Of a stretch of DNA of 64,000 bases, positions 24,584 through 35,071 are shown in pieces; within the stretch, counting starts at the first letter, position 1, and each line of letters opens with the position of its first letter. The translations under genes were made by a program, and so were the position numbers. The notes beneath the pieces are model-generated. The model was given only the letters and a program-made list of their open reading frames with translations. It made no database searches and had not been told where the DNA came from. Location: the NCBI RefSeq assembly GCF_033441515.1, contig NZ_JAWQJT010000002.1, positions 2,232,001 through 2,296,000 of the forward strand, in the 5' to 3' direction. The DNA is from Amycolatopsis solani. GTDB taxonomy: Bacteria > Actinomycetota > Actinomycetes > Mycobacteriales > Pseudonocardiaceae.

Positions 24584-27444
24584 CAGGCCTTCCCGTTCAC
24601 CGTGAACGCCGCCGGGTTCGCGTTGGTCCCGGTGTAACTGCCGTTGAACCCGATCGCCACCGACCGGCCCGGGGCCACCGAGGCGTTCCACGGCATCGCC
24701 GCCGCGGTCACGTCCGCGCCCGACTGCGACCACGTCGCCGACCAGCCCTGCGTCACCTTCTGGTTGCCGGGGAAGGAGAACTTGAGCGTCCACGCCGTCC
24801 AGGCCGTGGTGCCCGTGTTGGTCAGGTTGACCGTCGCCGTGAAGCCGCCGTTCCAGGTGTTCGCCGTGTACGTGACGGCGCAGCCGCCCGCCGGGGTGTC
24901 CGGTGGGGTCGTGAACCGCGCCGGCGGCGAATCCGCCGACTTCGCGCCGGCTCCGTTGCGGGCCACCACGACCAGTGTGTACGCGGTCGAGGGCGTGAGC
25001 CCGGTCAAGGTCGCGGTCGTCCCGGTGACGGTGGCGAGCACCGTGCGGGCCGAGCCGCTCACGCGGACGACGTCGTAGCCCGCCACGCCGCTTTCCGGGT
25101 CGGCCGCCGCCGGCCAGGTCACCGTCGCGCCGGTGGCCGAGACCGCGGACACCGCGGGCGTGCCCGGCGCGGTCGGGGCGGTCGTGTCCGCGCCGGAGGG
25201 CGACTTCTCCGCCGTCCAGCCGGCCAGCCAGGCCAGCGCGGCGTTCCAGTTGATCGCGACCTCGTTCACCGAGTACGCCTGGATGTCGTCGACGAAGCAG
25301 CGCTGGGGCGCGCAGCCGGCGAGCAGGCGGGCCGCCGTGGGGTCCTGCAGGCCGCTGTTCGGGCCGCCGGACAGCGCGCCGGGCGGGGCGGTCGGCAGCG
25401 AGGCGTCCAGCTGGTGCGCCCAGAACCGGTGGTGCACGTTCTGCACCGCCTGGTCGCCGTGACCCGAGATGTAGGAGTAGTTCGCGGGGTTGCGGCCCAG
25501 CAGGTAGTCCATCGCCGCGAACGCGCCGTCGCGGTACTTGTCCTGCTTGGTGAAGTCGTACGCCAGCGCGAGCACGACGCCGTTGTTCGCGACCAGGCCG
25601 TTGGATCCCCACTCGTACGTGCCGTCGGCCGTGCGGTAGGGCGCCGGGTAGCCCATGGTGGCGAGCTGCGCCAGGTGGCTGTCGGCGGTGGTGGTGACCG
25701 CGGTCTTGATCGCCGCGACGTCCGCCGCGGGCAGGTCGGTGGGCACCAGCGCCAGCGTGATGTCACCGAGCGCGCCCGTCGAGGCCCAGTCGAAGCCGTG
25801 GGTGGTGAAACTGGCGCCGCGGTAGAGCGCGGAGCCGGTGACGTCGCTCCGGTAGGCGCTCTTGCCCGTGGTGGCGAACAACTCCGCGGCCGCCCAGTAG
25901 AACTCGTCGGTCACGGTGCTGTCGCTGTAGGTCCCACCGCCGGTGCCGTCGTTCGGGTCGGCGAGCTTGTTCGGGTTCGCCTTCGCCGCCGCGTAGGCCT
26001 TTTCGCCCGCGGCGAGCAGCTTCGCCGAGTACGCCGGGTCGAGGGTCCGCCACAGCCGGGACGCCTGCGCCGCGACCGCGGCCGTGTTCAGCGTGGCGGC
26101 GGTGCTCGGCGGGGAGAGCCGGCGCGGCTGGCTGTCCTGGTCCGGGCGAGTCGGCAGGGACGTCCACTGCGCGTCGTGGATCTTGTGGTGGACCATGCCC
26201 GCGTCCGGCTTGCCGTCCGGCACCTGCATTGCGAGCAGGAAGTCGACCTCCCAGCGGGCCTCGTCCAGGATGTCGGGCACGCCGTTGGCGCGCTCGGGGA
26301 TGGCCAGCTTGCCGTCGCCGAGCGCGCTCGCGTCACCCACGCGCAGCGCCCGCTCGTACTCGTCGAGCAGCTGCCACGCGGCGATCCCGCCGTTGACGAC
26401 GTACTTGCCGTGGTCGCCCGCGTCGTACCAGCCGCCGCGGACGTCGAGGGTGTAGCCGCAGTTCAGGTCCGAGCGGCACGGAACGCGGTCGTCGCCCTGG
26501 TTCGGCGCGACGTTGACGTGACCGGCGGGGCGCGCGTAGGCGGCGCCGGCGTACTGGGCGTCGATCGCGATGCCGCTGCGCTGGTGGTAGAAGAACGCCA
26601 GCGAGTCGTAGCGCAGCTGCTTCAGCCCGTCCGCGGCGATGGCGAACGGGAAGCTGGCCTCCGCGCCGACGCTCAGGGTGTAGCCGGTGCCCTGGGTTTC
26701 GTAGGCGGAGAAGTCGATCTCGTGCACCTTCTCACCGGACGCGGCGTCCGCGCCGCGCGGCCGGGTCTGGCCGGTGGCGACGGCGGTGCCGGCGGAGTTC
26801 TTCAGCGTCCACGTCAGCGGGGAGGTCGCGTCGCTGATCACGGTGGCGCGCTTGGGCAGGCCGGGTACGTAGCTCTCCTGGTTCACCCGGATGCCGCTGG
26901 TCGGCGGGAGGCCGCCGGGCGGGACGACCCCGCCGACGAGCGAAATGTTGTCCAGGCACACGGTGTTGTCCGCGGCCTGGCCGCCGAACCAGAAGGCCAG
27001 CTGCCCGTTGCCCGCGTTCGGGAAGTCCAAAGTGGACGTGAAGGTGACCGTGAAGTGCTGCTTCGACGGCGTGACCGTCAGGTCGGTGCGCGAGATCTGC
27101 CGGTACGGCGACACGGCTTCCCCGGCGACGGCGGAGATCTGCTGGGTGGTCGTCGCGTGCGCGTCGAACGTGAGGGTGTAGGGCTGCCCGGCCTCGAAGG
27201 GCACGCCGTTCTGCCCGGACAGCGCGTCGTAGCCGTTGGCCGTGCCACCGGGGACGCTGATGCAGAACTCCCCGCCGGTGACCCGGCCGGTCGTGCCCGA
27301 ACCGGCCCACCACGGGTCGGCGCTGCCGCTGTCGAAAGTGCCGTTGAGCAGCCGTTCGTAGTCCGCGGCAGCGGCGGGCACGGCGCCCGCCGTCAGCCCC
27401 AGCACCGCCGCGGCCAGCACGGCCAAGGTCTTCTTCGCCCGCAT
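24580..27444 (-). CDS. Secreted multidomain endoglucanase: CBM4_9 - Ig-like - GH9 - Fn3 - CBM2
   Basis: 954 aa. ATG 27444 is chosen for AGAAGAGGG upstream. Sec signal peptide (MRAKKTLAVLAAAVLG..., cleavage near AAA-ADYE). Then a CBM4/9 module (about 30-165), a linker VVPPGGLPPTS, an N-terminal Ig-like CelD domain (about 180-265), and the GH9 catalytic domain (about 275-735) with GGWYDAGDHGKYVV holding the catalytic Asp pair near 339, QNVHHRFWAHQ, and the acid Glu in SVNEVAINWNAAL near 726. A Fn3 domain (about 745-835) and a C-terminal CBM2 (about 851-954, Cys at both ends) follow. It cleaves cellulose, probably processively. A perfect CebR box lies 25 bp upstream of the start, so cellobiose induction is expected. 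Confidence 0.94.
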   Translation of the reverse strand: MRAKKTLAVLAAAVLGLTAGAVPAAAADYERLLNGTFDSGSADPWWAGSGTTGRVTGGEFCISVPGGTANGYDALSGQNGVPFEAGQPYTLTFDAHATTTQQISAVAGEAVSPYRQISRTDLTVTPSKQHFTVTFTSTLDFPNAGNGQLAFWFGGQAADNTVCLDNISLVGGVVPPGGLPPTSGIRVNQESYVPGLPKRATVISDATSPLTWTLKNSAGTAVATGQTRPRGADAASGEKVHEIDFSAYETQGTGYTLSVGAEASFPFAIAADGLKQLRYDSLAFFYHQRSGIAIDAQYAGAAYARPAGHVNVAPNQGDDRVPCRSDLNCGYTLDVRGGWYDAGDHGKYVVNGGIAAWQLLDEYERALRVGDASALGDGKLAIPERANGVPDILDEARWEVDFLLAMQVPDGKPDAGMVHHKIHDAQWTSLPTRPDQDSQPRRLSPPSTAATLNTAAVAAQASRLWRTLDPAYSAKLLAAGEKAYAAAKANPNKLADPNDGTGGGTYSDSTVTDEFYWAAAELFATTGKSAYRSDVTGSALYRGASFTTHGFDWASTGALGDITLALVPTDLPAADVAAIKTAVTTTADSHLAQLATMGYPAPYRTADGTYEWGSNGLVANNGVVLALAYDFTKQDKYRDGAFAAMDYLLGRNPANYSYISGHGDQAVQNVHHRFWAHQLDASLPTAPPGALSGGPNSGLQDPTAARLLAGCAPQRCFVDDIQAYSVNEVAINWNAALAWLAGWTAEKSPSGADTTAPTAPGTPAVSAVSATGATVTWPAAADPESGVAGYDVVRVSGSARTVLATVTGTTATLTGLTPSTAYTLVVVARNGAGAKSADSPPARFTTPPDTPAGGCAVTYTANTWNGGFTATVNLTNTGTTAWTAWTLKFSFPGNQKVTQGWSATWSQSGADVTAAAMPWNASVAPGRSVAIGFNGSYTGTNANPAAFTVNGKAC

Positions 27445-27468
27445 TCGCCCTCTTCTCGCCGTCGAGTT

Positions 27469-27482
27469 TGGGAGCGCTCCCA
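27469..27482. promoter_or_regulatory. CebR operator, perfect 14-bp palindrome
   Basis: TGGGAGCGCTCCCA, identical to the well-known CebR (LacI-family, cellobiose-responsive) operator of actinobacteria. Located 25 bp upstream of the GH9 start codon. Confidence 0.92.
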
Positions 27483-27621
27483 GCGAGGGGACTGTAGCCA
27501 CCCCGGCGCACCGTTGGCAATCACCCGGCGACCGACGGCGACGGCGCCAGTTCGTGAATTGATCACGGTCACCCCCTTTGCCTCGCCGTTCCGCTGTGGT
27601 TTCATCGAGGTCGACTCATGC

Positions 27622-27635
27622 TGAGAGCGCTCCCA
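27622..27635. promoter_or_regulatory. CebR operator in front of GH12 gene
   Basis: TGAGAGCGCTCCCA, one mismatch from the perfect CebR palindrome, 50 bp upstream of the GH12 start codon. Confidence 0.88.
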
Positions 27636-27684
27636 GGTCAACCTCTGACGGGAGCGTGGCCCACAACGAGGTGGAGGCGGCACG

Positions 27685-28431
27685 ATGAAGCTCAAGCACA
27701 CCCTTTCCGCGGTCCTGCTGACCGCGGCCGGGCTGGTGGCCCCGCTCGCCGGCGCCCCGGCCGCGCAGGCCGACACGCTGATCTGCGACCAGTACGGCTC
27801 GACGACCATCGGCGGCAAGTACGTCGTCATGAACAACCGCTGGGGCAGCAGCGCGACCCAGTGCATCAACGTCACCGGCAGCGGGTTCCGGATCCAGACC
27901 CAGCAGGGCTCCACCAGCGGCGGCGCGCCGCTGTCCTACCCGGCGGTCTACGTCGGGTGCCACTACGCCAACTGTTCCCCCGGCACGAACCTGCCCCGCC
28001 AGCTCAGCCGGATCGGCAGCGCGCCGTCGTCGATTTCCTACACCTACGCCGGCGGCACCTTCGACGCCTCCTACGACATCTGGATGGACCCGACCGCGAA
28101 GACCAACGGGGTCAACCAGATGGAGCTGATGATCTGGTTCAACCGCGTCGGCGGCGTGCAGCCGGTCGGCGGCCGGGTCGGCACGACGAGCATCGGCGGG
28201 CGGAGCTGGGAAGTCTGGCAGGGCAACAACGGCGGCAACGACGTGGTGTCCTACGTGGCCCAGTCCGCGATCTCGAGCTGGTCGTTCAACGTCCTGGACT
28301 TCGTCAATGACGTCGACGCCCGCACGCGCGTGGACCGCTCCTGGTACCTGACCAGCATCCAGGCCGGCTTCGAACCGTGGAGCGGCGGGGTGGGCCTCGC
28401 CGTCAACTCCTTCTCGGCTTCGGTCAGCTAG
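27685..28431 (+). CDS. Secreted GH12 endoglucanase/xyloglucanase
   Basis: 248 aa; ATG 27685 behind GGAGG. Sec signal peptide, cleavage after AQA (residue 29). Single GH12 domain, without a CBM. Catalytic glutamates: nucleophile E147 in NQMELMIWFN and acid/base E230 in SIQAGFEPWSGG, both in family consensus. Cys pairs at the N-terminus (ICDQYG...TQCINV) match the usual disulfide. Acts on beta-1,4-glucan or xyloglucan. Divergent from the GH9 enzyme, with CebR boxes in front of each. Confidence 0.93.
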   Translation: MKLKHTLSAVLLTAAGLVAPLAGAPAAQADTLICDQYGSTTIGGKYVVMNNRWGSSATQCINVTGSGFRIQTQQGSTSGGAPLSYPAVYVGCHYANCSPGTNLPRQLSRIGSAPSSISYTYAGGTFDASYDIWMDPTAKTNGVNQMELMIWFNRVGGVQPVGGRVGTTSIGGRSWEVWQGNNGGNDVVSYVAQSAISSWSFNVLDFVNDVDARTRVDRSWYLTSIQAGFEPWSGGVGLAVNSFSASVS

Positions 28432-28435
28432 CCGA

Positions 28436-28471
28436 CCGGGTCTGCCGACCCCTCCCGGGCGGCAGACCCGG
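28436..28471. terminator. Hairpin terminator after GH12
   Basis: 12-bp perfect stem, CCGGGTCTGCCG (28436-28447) with CGGCAGACCCGG (28460-28471), 12-nt loop, just after the GH12 stop. Confidence 0.8.
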
Positions 28472-28503
28472 CCCGCCGGCAGCTCGTCCCGGGGACACGT
28501 CCC

Positions 28504-28517
28504 TGAGAGCGCTCCCA
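28504..28517. promoter_or_regulatory. Third CebR box, in a convergent intergenic region
   Basis: TGAGAGCGCTCCCA, identical to the GH12 box. It lies between the GH12 terminator and the stop of sdhB, so neither neighbour has its promoter here. Confidence 0.8.
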
Positions 28518-28619
28518 GACCGGATGCGGAATCAAGGTAGCCAGCCGGACCGGCTTCGTCAACGGCCGGACCGGCGCCCGATCGGTACCGCCGTCCGGGT
28601 CGGTGGCGCCGCCGTCCGG

Positions 28620-29362
28620 TCAGCGGCGCCCGGACCGGCTCGCCTTCCGGAACTCCCGGTTGAGGGCCGAGATGCTCGCGAACGGGATCCCCTTCGGGCA
28701 GGACGCCACGCACTCCCCCGTGTTCGTGCAGCCGCCGAAGCCCTCCGCGTCCATCGCGTCGACCATGTCCAGCACCCGCTGGGCACGCTCCGGTTGTCCT
28801 TGCGGCAGCAGCGAAAGGTGCGTCACCTTCGCCGCGGTGAACAGGGTCGCCGAGCCGTTGGGGCAGGCCGCCACGCAGGCGCCGCAGCCGATGCACGTCG
28901 CGTTGTCGAAGGCGAGGTCGGCGTCGGGCTTGGGGATGGGGGTCGCGTGCGCGTCCGGGGCGCTGCCGGTGGGCGCGCTGACGTACCCGCCGGCCTGGAC
29001 GATCCGGTCGAGCGCCGACCGGTCGACCACGAGATCTTTGATCACCGGGAAGCCCTTGGCCCGCCACGGTTCGACGTCGATGACGTCGCCGTCGGCGAAC
29101 GAGCGCAGGTGCAGCTGGCACGACGTCGTGCGCTCGGGGCCGTGCGCCTGCCCGTTGATCACGACCCCGCACGAGCCGCAGATGCCCTCGCGGCAGTCGT
29201 GGTCGAAGGCCACCGGTTCTTCGCCGGCGGCGATCAGCTCCTGGTTCAGCACGTCCAGCAGTTCGAGGAAGGACATGTCCGGGCTGAGGCCGGCGACCGG
29301 GTAGGAGACCAGCCTGCCTTCGGTGGCCGGGCCGGCCTGGCGCCAGATGCGGACGGTGAGGT

Positions 29363-29366
<4 letters not shown>
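28620..29366 (-). CDS. sdhB: Succinate dehydrogenase / fumarate reductase iron-sulfur subunit
   Basis: 248 aa. GTG 29366 overlaps the sdhA stop (GTGA). N-terminal [2Fe-2S] ligands in [10 protein letters not shown] with the fourth Cys in TTSCQLHL; C-terminal clusters in [15 protein letters not shown] and [16 protein letters not shown]. It relays electrons from FAD in SdhA to the membrane quinone. Last gene of sdhCAB. Unusually, the window suggests a Wolinella/Bacillus-type (single large cytochrome b) enzyme rather than the four-subunit type. Confidence 0.95.
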
Positions 29367-31284
<1,918 letters not shown>

Positions 31285-31285
<1 letters not shown>

Positions 31286-32025
31286 CAGTGCACCAGTCCT
31301 GTCATGATTGCGACCGGGACGAGGGCGTAGCCGCCCGCGATCACGACGGCCGCCGTGCTGCCGAGGAGCTTGATCGCCCGCTCCCGCCGGGCACTGGCGA
31401 CACCCAGCGTGCGCGCGGCGCTGGCGAAGCCGTGGTGAATGTGCAGGCCCAGCATCGCGAGCGCGACCAGGTAGATCAGGTTCACCCACCAGACCTGGAA
31501 GTCCGCGACGAGGTTGTGGTACGGGTCGCCGGGCACGAAGTCCCGGTTCACCGAGCCGACGGTGAAGTCGAGGATGTGCCAGACGACGAACACCGCGAGC
31601 GTCGCCCCGCCCCAGCGCATGGTGCGCACCGCGAAGGTCGCCCGGACCGGCCGCCGGTGGACGTAGCGCACCGGCCGCGCGCGGAGGTCGCGCCGGGCCA
31701 GCTGCACCGCCGCCGTGACGTGCAGGACGAGCGCGGCGAGCAGGACCGCGCGCTGGATCCAGAGGAACCACTCGTAGCGCAGCACCGGCTCGCCGATCGT
31801 GCGCAGCCAGTGGGCGTAGTGGTTGAGCTCGGCGGCGCCGAGGAACGTCTTCAGGTTGCCGACCATGTGCGCGAACACGAACGCGAGCAGCAGGGCGCCG
31901 CTCACCGCCATGACGATCTTCTTGCCGATCGTCGAGGCCCAGAAGTCCCGGACGGGCCGCCGGGTAGCGAGGTCGTTCACCACTCGACCGACGTTAGGTG
32001 GGCGCTCATGAGAGGTCAAAGACAT
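31285..32025 (-). CDS. sdhC: Succinate dehydrogenase cytochrome b subunit
   Basis: 246 aa with five predicted membrane helices (starting near [34 protein letters not shown]). His residues in [21 protein letters not shown] and LGLHIHHG can ligate two haems, as in diheme SdhC. It anchors SdhAB and reduces menaquinone. The start is uncertain: ATG 32025 directly abuts an operator-like half site; GTG 31983 or 31980, giving [10 protein letters not shown], would leave room for a leader and is a realistic alternative. Divergent from a LysR gene. Confidence 0.92.
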
Positions 32026-32040
32026 GATAGCTCTGCCGTT

Positions 32041-32057
32041 GATAGCCAGCGGCTATC
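32041..32057. promoter_or_regulatory. LysR-type operator between sdhC and lysR
   Basis: Perfect inverted repeat GATAGCC-AGC-GGCTATC, with an additional GATAGC half site at 32026-32031. It fills the short divergent promoter region. A LysR activator/repressor binding here could control both itself and sdhCAB. Confidence 0.7.
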
Positions 32058-32065
32058 ATGGTGGC

Positions 32066-32992
32066 GTGCAGTTCCACCAGCTCGCGTACTTCGTCGCCGT
32101 GGCCGAACACCGGCACTTCACCCGCGCCGCCGAACAGGTGCGGGTCGCCCAGCCCTCGCTGTCGCAGCAGATCCGCGCGCTGGAACACGACCTGGGCGCG
32201 CCGCTGTTCCACCGGATCCGCGGCAACGTGACCCTCACCGAGGCGGGCGAGACGCTGCTGCCGATCGCGCGGCGGATCCTCGCCGAGACCGAAACCGCCC
32301 AGCGCGCGATCCGTGAGCTGGACGAACTCGGCCGCGGCCGCGTCCGGCTGGGCGCGCCGCCGAGCCTGTGCACGGGCCTGCTGCCCGCGATGCTGGCCGC
32401 GTTCCGCCGCCACTACCCGGGAATCCAGCTGGAACTGCACGAAAGCGGCTCAGGCGACCTGCGGCAGCGGCTCGCCGAAGGGGCGCTGGACCTGGCACTG
32501 CTGGCCGGCGCCCCGGCGGACCCGCAGCTGGCGGCGACGCCGTTGCTGCTGGAGGAGCTGGTGGTCATCTCCCCGGCCGACGCCCCGATCACAGGCACTC
32601 GCCTCGACATCCGGGAACTGGCCGACGTCCCGCTGGTGATGTTCCGCCGCGGCTACGACGTCCGCGAAGCGACGGTGAACGCCTGCCGCGCGGCGGGTTT
32701 CGAGCCGACGTTCGCCATCGAAGGGGGCGAGATGGACGCGGTACTGGAACTGGTCCGCGCCGGCCTGGGCGCGGCGGTGGTCCCGAGCACGGTGGCGGGC
32801 GACCGGTTTTCGATGACGCGGTTCGATCCGGCGGCGGGCATGACCCGGGTGGTCCAGCTCGTGGTGCGCCGCGAGGTGGAGCCGACCCGGGCGGTCCGCG
32901 CCCTGCGGGACGCGGTGGTCGCGTTCGTGGCCGACCAGCGGAGCCTTCCGGTGGGTATCGAGTCCCTTGTGGACGGTCCGGTCACGCGCTGA
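32066..32992 (+). CDS. LysR-family regulator, divergent from sdhCAB
   Basis: 308 aa from GTG 32066. HTH: MQFHQLAYFVAVAEHRHFTRAAEQVRVAQPSLSQQIRALEHDLGAPLFHRI; the effector domain from about residue 88 has LREGALDLALLAG-type and GAAVVPSTVAGDR segments. Classic divergent LysR arrangement with the sdh operon, so it is the likely regulator of this succinate dehydrogenase copy. It may respond to a C4 acid (inference). Confidence 0.92.
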   Translation: MQFHQLAYFVAVAEHRHFTRAAEQVRVAQPSLSQQIRALEHDLGAPLFHRIRGNVTLTEAGETLLPIARRILAETETAQRAIRELDELGRGRVRLGAPPSLCTGLLPAMLAAFRRHYPGIQLELHESGSGDLRQRLAEGALDLALLAGAPADPQLAATPLLLEELVVISPADAPITGTRLDIRELADVPLVMFRRGYDVREATVNACRAAGFEPTFAIEGGEMDAVLELVRAGLGAAVVPSTVAGDRFSMTRFDPAAGMTRVVQLVVRREVEPTRAVRALRDAVVAFVADQRSLPVGIESLVDGPVTR

Positions 32993-33076
32993 ACCCGTTG
33001 TGGGTATTCACCGACCAGGGGCGTTCTCCGTGTACGGGGAAGCCCACGTCGAGCACGCATCGTCCGGCAAGCGGTC

Positions 33077-33220
33077 GTGTGGATCGGCGGCTTCGCGGCC
33101 CTCGTGCAGATGACCGTGTTCACGTTCCCGGTCACCGCGGCGTCGTGGCGGCGGGACCTGGTAGCCGACCACTTCGCCGCCATCGACGGGCTGCGCAGGC
33201 ACGTCAAACTGGTCTGGTGA
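33077..33220 (+). pseudogene. Possible remnant: 47-codon C-terminal fragment with a hydrophobic segment
   Basis: Open frame from GTG 33077 to TGA 33220, reading VWIGGFAALVQMTVFTFPV (hydrophobic) then WRRDLVADHFAAIDGLRRHVKLVW, with protein-like codon choice. It lacks a ribosome site, and upstream sequence in this frame is poor. Its end overlaps the 3' end of the AraC-type gene by 17 nt on the other strand. It looks like the tail of a lost membrane protein gene, or an unrecognised tiny membrane peptide. Low certainty. The rest of 32993-33203 shows nothing clear. Confidence 0.3.
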
Positions 33221-33971
33221 CGGTCCGGTGGCGGCCCGGGGTCGTTCCGACGATCGCCGTGAAAGCCGTGATGAAGCCGCTCGGGTTCGACCAGCCGCAC
33301 GCGTGCGCGACCCGGGTCGTGTCGTGGCCGTCGGCCAGCAGCACCAGCGCGTGGTGGATGCGCAGCTGGGTGCGCCACGCGTAGAACGTCATGCCGAGCT
33401 CGTCGTGGAACAAGCGGCTCAACGTCCGCGCGCTCGCGCCGGCCCGGCGCCCGAGTTCGGCGAGCGGGGTGGCGTCGGCGGGGTTCTCGTACAGCGCTCG
33501 CGCGACGGCCCGCAGCCGGTCGTCGCGGGGTTCCGGTAGCTGCAGCGGCTGTTCGGGTGCTTCCCGGAGCTCCTCGACGAGCACGCGCCGCAAGCGCGCG
33601 CTCGCCGCGCGGTCGTACTCGCGGGGTCCGGTGAGCGCCAGCAGCACCTCGCGGGCGAGCCCGGACGCCGTGAACACCGCCGGCCGCGCGGGCACCGTCG
33701 CGGCCAGTGCGGCCGGCAGGAAGACGATCCGCATGTCGGTGTGCCCGTGCGCCCGGTGGTGGTGCGTGCACCCGGCGGGCACCCAGGCGACCCGGTTGGC
33801 GGGCACCACCGACGTCCCCCGGCCGGTGTGGACCGAAAGCACCCCGCGAGCCGCGTAGACGAGGTGCCCGCGGGCGTGGGAGTGCGCGTCGCCGGTCGAC
33901 CCCGGAGCCCACAGGTGCGCCCCGGCGGACGGCCGGATCCGCGACTCCGAGGGTTGGCGGCCGATGGGCAT
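33204..33971 (-). CDS. AraC-family transcriptional regulator
   Basis: 255 aa, ATG 33971. N-terminal cupin-like sensing domain (AHSHARGHLVYAARGVLSVHTGRG, VPAGCTHHHRAHG) and C-terminal double HTH (TPLAELGRRAGASARTLSRLFHDELGMTFYAWRTQLRIHHALVLLADGHDTTRVAHACGWSNPSGFITAFTAIVGTTPG). Divergent from the quinone oxidoreductase-like gene 55 bp away, which is its likely target. Confidence 0.92.
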   Translation of the reverse strand: MPIGRQPSESRIRPSAGAHLWAPGSTGDAHSHARGHLVYAARGVLSVHTGRGTSVVPANRVAWVPAGCTHHHRAHGHTDMRIVFLPAALAATVPARPAVFTASGLAREVLLALTGPREYDRAASARLRRVLVEELREAPEQPLQLPEPRDDRLRAVARALYENPADATPLAELGRRAGASARTLSRLFHDELGMTFYAWRTQLRIHHALVLLADGHDTTRVAHACGWSNPSGFITAFTAIVGTTPGRHRTVTRPV

Positions 33972-33992
33972 GACTTGGCATTCTACCGGTGG

Positions 33993-34006
33993 TCGGCCGC
34001 GGCCGA
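33993..34006. promoter_or_regulatory. 14-bp palindrome in AraC/oxidoreductase divergent promoter
   Basis: TCGGCCGCGGCCGA, perfect palindrome in the 55-bp divergent gap. It could be an operator; equally, GC-rich palindromes arise by chance in such DNA. Confidence 0.35.
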
Positions 34007-34026
34007 GGTCGCCGAGAGTGGCGGAC

Positions 34027-34980
34027 ATGAAGATGAAAGCGGCGGTGTGCGTCCGCGCCGGCGGGCCGGAAGTGCTGGAACTCCGCGAAATCCCGGTCCC
34101 CGAGGTCCGCCAGGGCTGGAGCCTGATCCGGATCCGGGGAGCGGGCCTCAACCGGTCGGAGCTGCGGACCCGCCAGGGCCACTCTCCCACGGTGACGTTC
34201 CCGCGCGTGCTGGGCATCGAGTGCGTCGGCACGGTCGCCGCCTCGGCCACGCTGCCCGAGGGCACCACGGTGGCGGCGGTGATGGGCGAGCTGGGACGCC
34301 GGTTCGACGGCGGCTACGCCGAGTACGCCCTGATCCCGGACGCCCTGCTGATGCCGGTGAAGACGACGTTGCCGTGGCCGGTGCTGGCGGCCCTCCCGGA
34401 GACGTTCCTGACCGCCCAGGGCGCCCTGGACACCCTGCCCCTCGAGCCCGGCGGCCGCCTGCTGATCCGCGGCGGCACGTCCTCGGTCGGCCTGGCGGCC
34501 GCGTCGATCGCGACCGCACTGGGCGTCGAGACCGCGGCCACCACCCGCCACGCGACCAAGACCGCGGCACTGACCACTGACCACGCCCTCGTCGACGACG
34601 GTTCACTGCCCGAAGCGCTGCGGAAGATCTGGCCCGACGGCCCGGACGCCACCCTGGACCTGGTCGGCGCGACCACGGCGCTGGAGTCGCTGAGGCTGGT
34701 CCGCCCCGGCGGCACGGTGTGCGTGGCGGGCTCCCTCAGCGGCTGGGTGATCAAGGATCTCGAACCGATCGCGATGATCCCGTCCGGGACCAGGCTGACG
34801 GCCTTTCACAGCAAGACGGTCCAGGGGGACGCGCCGGCCCTGCAGCGCATCGTCGACGCGGTCGAGGCCGGTAGGTACGACTCCCATCTCGACCGGGTGT
34901 TCGCGTTGGAGGACATCGTCGCGGCGCATCGGGTGATGGAGAACGACGAGAGTGCGGGGAAGCTCGTCGCAGTGCCGTGA
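34027..34980 (+). CDS. Zinc-independent quinone oxidoreductase-like MDR protein
   Basis: 317 aa. ATG 34027 (MKMKAAV); ATG 34033 also possible. MDR superfamily: GroES-like N-domain (SLIRIRGAGLNRSELRTRQGHSP, PRVLGIECVGTVAA) and Rossmann domain (GGRLLIRGGTSSVGLAAASIATALG near residues 138-158). The Cys/His zinc ligands of alcohol dehydrogenases are missing, as in QOR/crotonyl reductase-like enzymes. NADPH-dependent reduction of an enone or quinone is likely. Probably controlled by the divergent AraC regulator. Confidence 0.88.
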   Translation: MKMKAAVCVRAGGPEVLELREIPVPEVRQGWSLIRIRGAGLNRSELRTRQGHSPTVTFPRVLGIECVGTVAASATLPEGTTVAAVMGELGRRFDGGYAEYALIPDALLMPVKTTLPWPVLAALPETFLTAQGALDTLPLEPGGRLLIRGGTSSVGLAAASIATALGVETAATTRHATKTAALTTDHALVDDGSLPEALRKIWPDGPDATLDLVGATTALESLRLVRPGGTVCVAGSLSGWVIKDLEPIAMIPSGTRLTAFHSKTVQGDAPALQRIVDAVEAGRYDSHLDRVFALEDIVAAHRVMENDESAGKLVAVP

Positions 34981-35026
34981 CTCGTGAACCTGGTCCGGGC
35001 CGGACCGGCTTCAGCGGACGTGGGTG

Positions 35027-35055
35027 TAGGCCCGGAGCCGGTGGCTGCGGGCCTA
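35027..35055. terminator. Hairpin between convergent oxidoreductase and HNH genes
   Basis: TAGGCCCG (35027-35034) pairs with CGGGCCTA (35048-35055), 13-nt loop. Confidence 0.6.
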
Positions 35056-35071
35056 TCCCATGTTCAGTGCG

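Noticed and set aside
23506..27624. 1372-codon plus-strand frame over the LysR and GH9 genes
   Set aside because: Runs through two real genes in the wrong frame; low-complexity Arg/Gly/Val translation.
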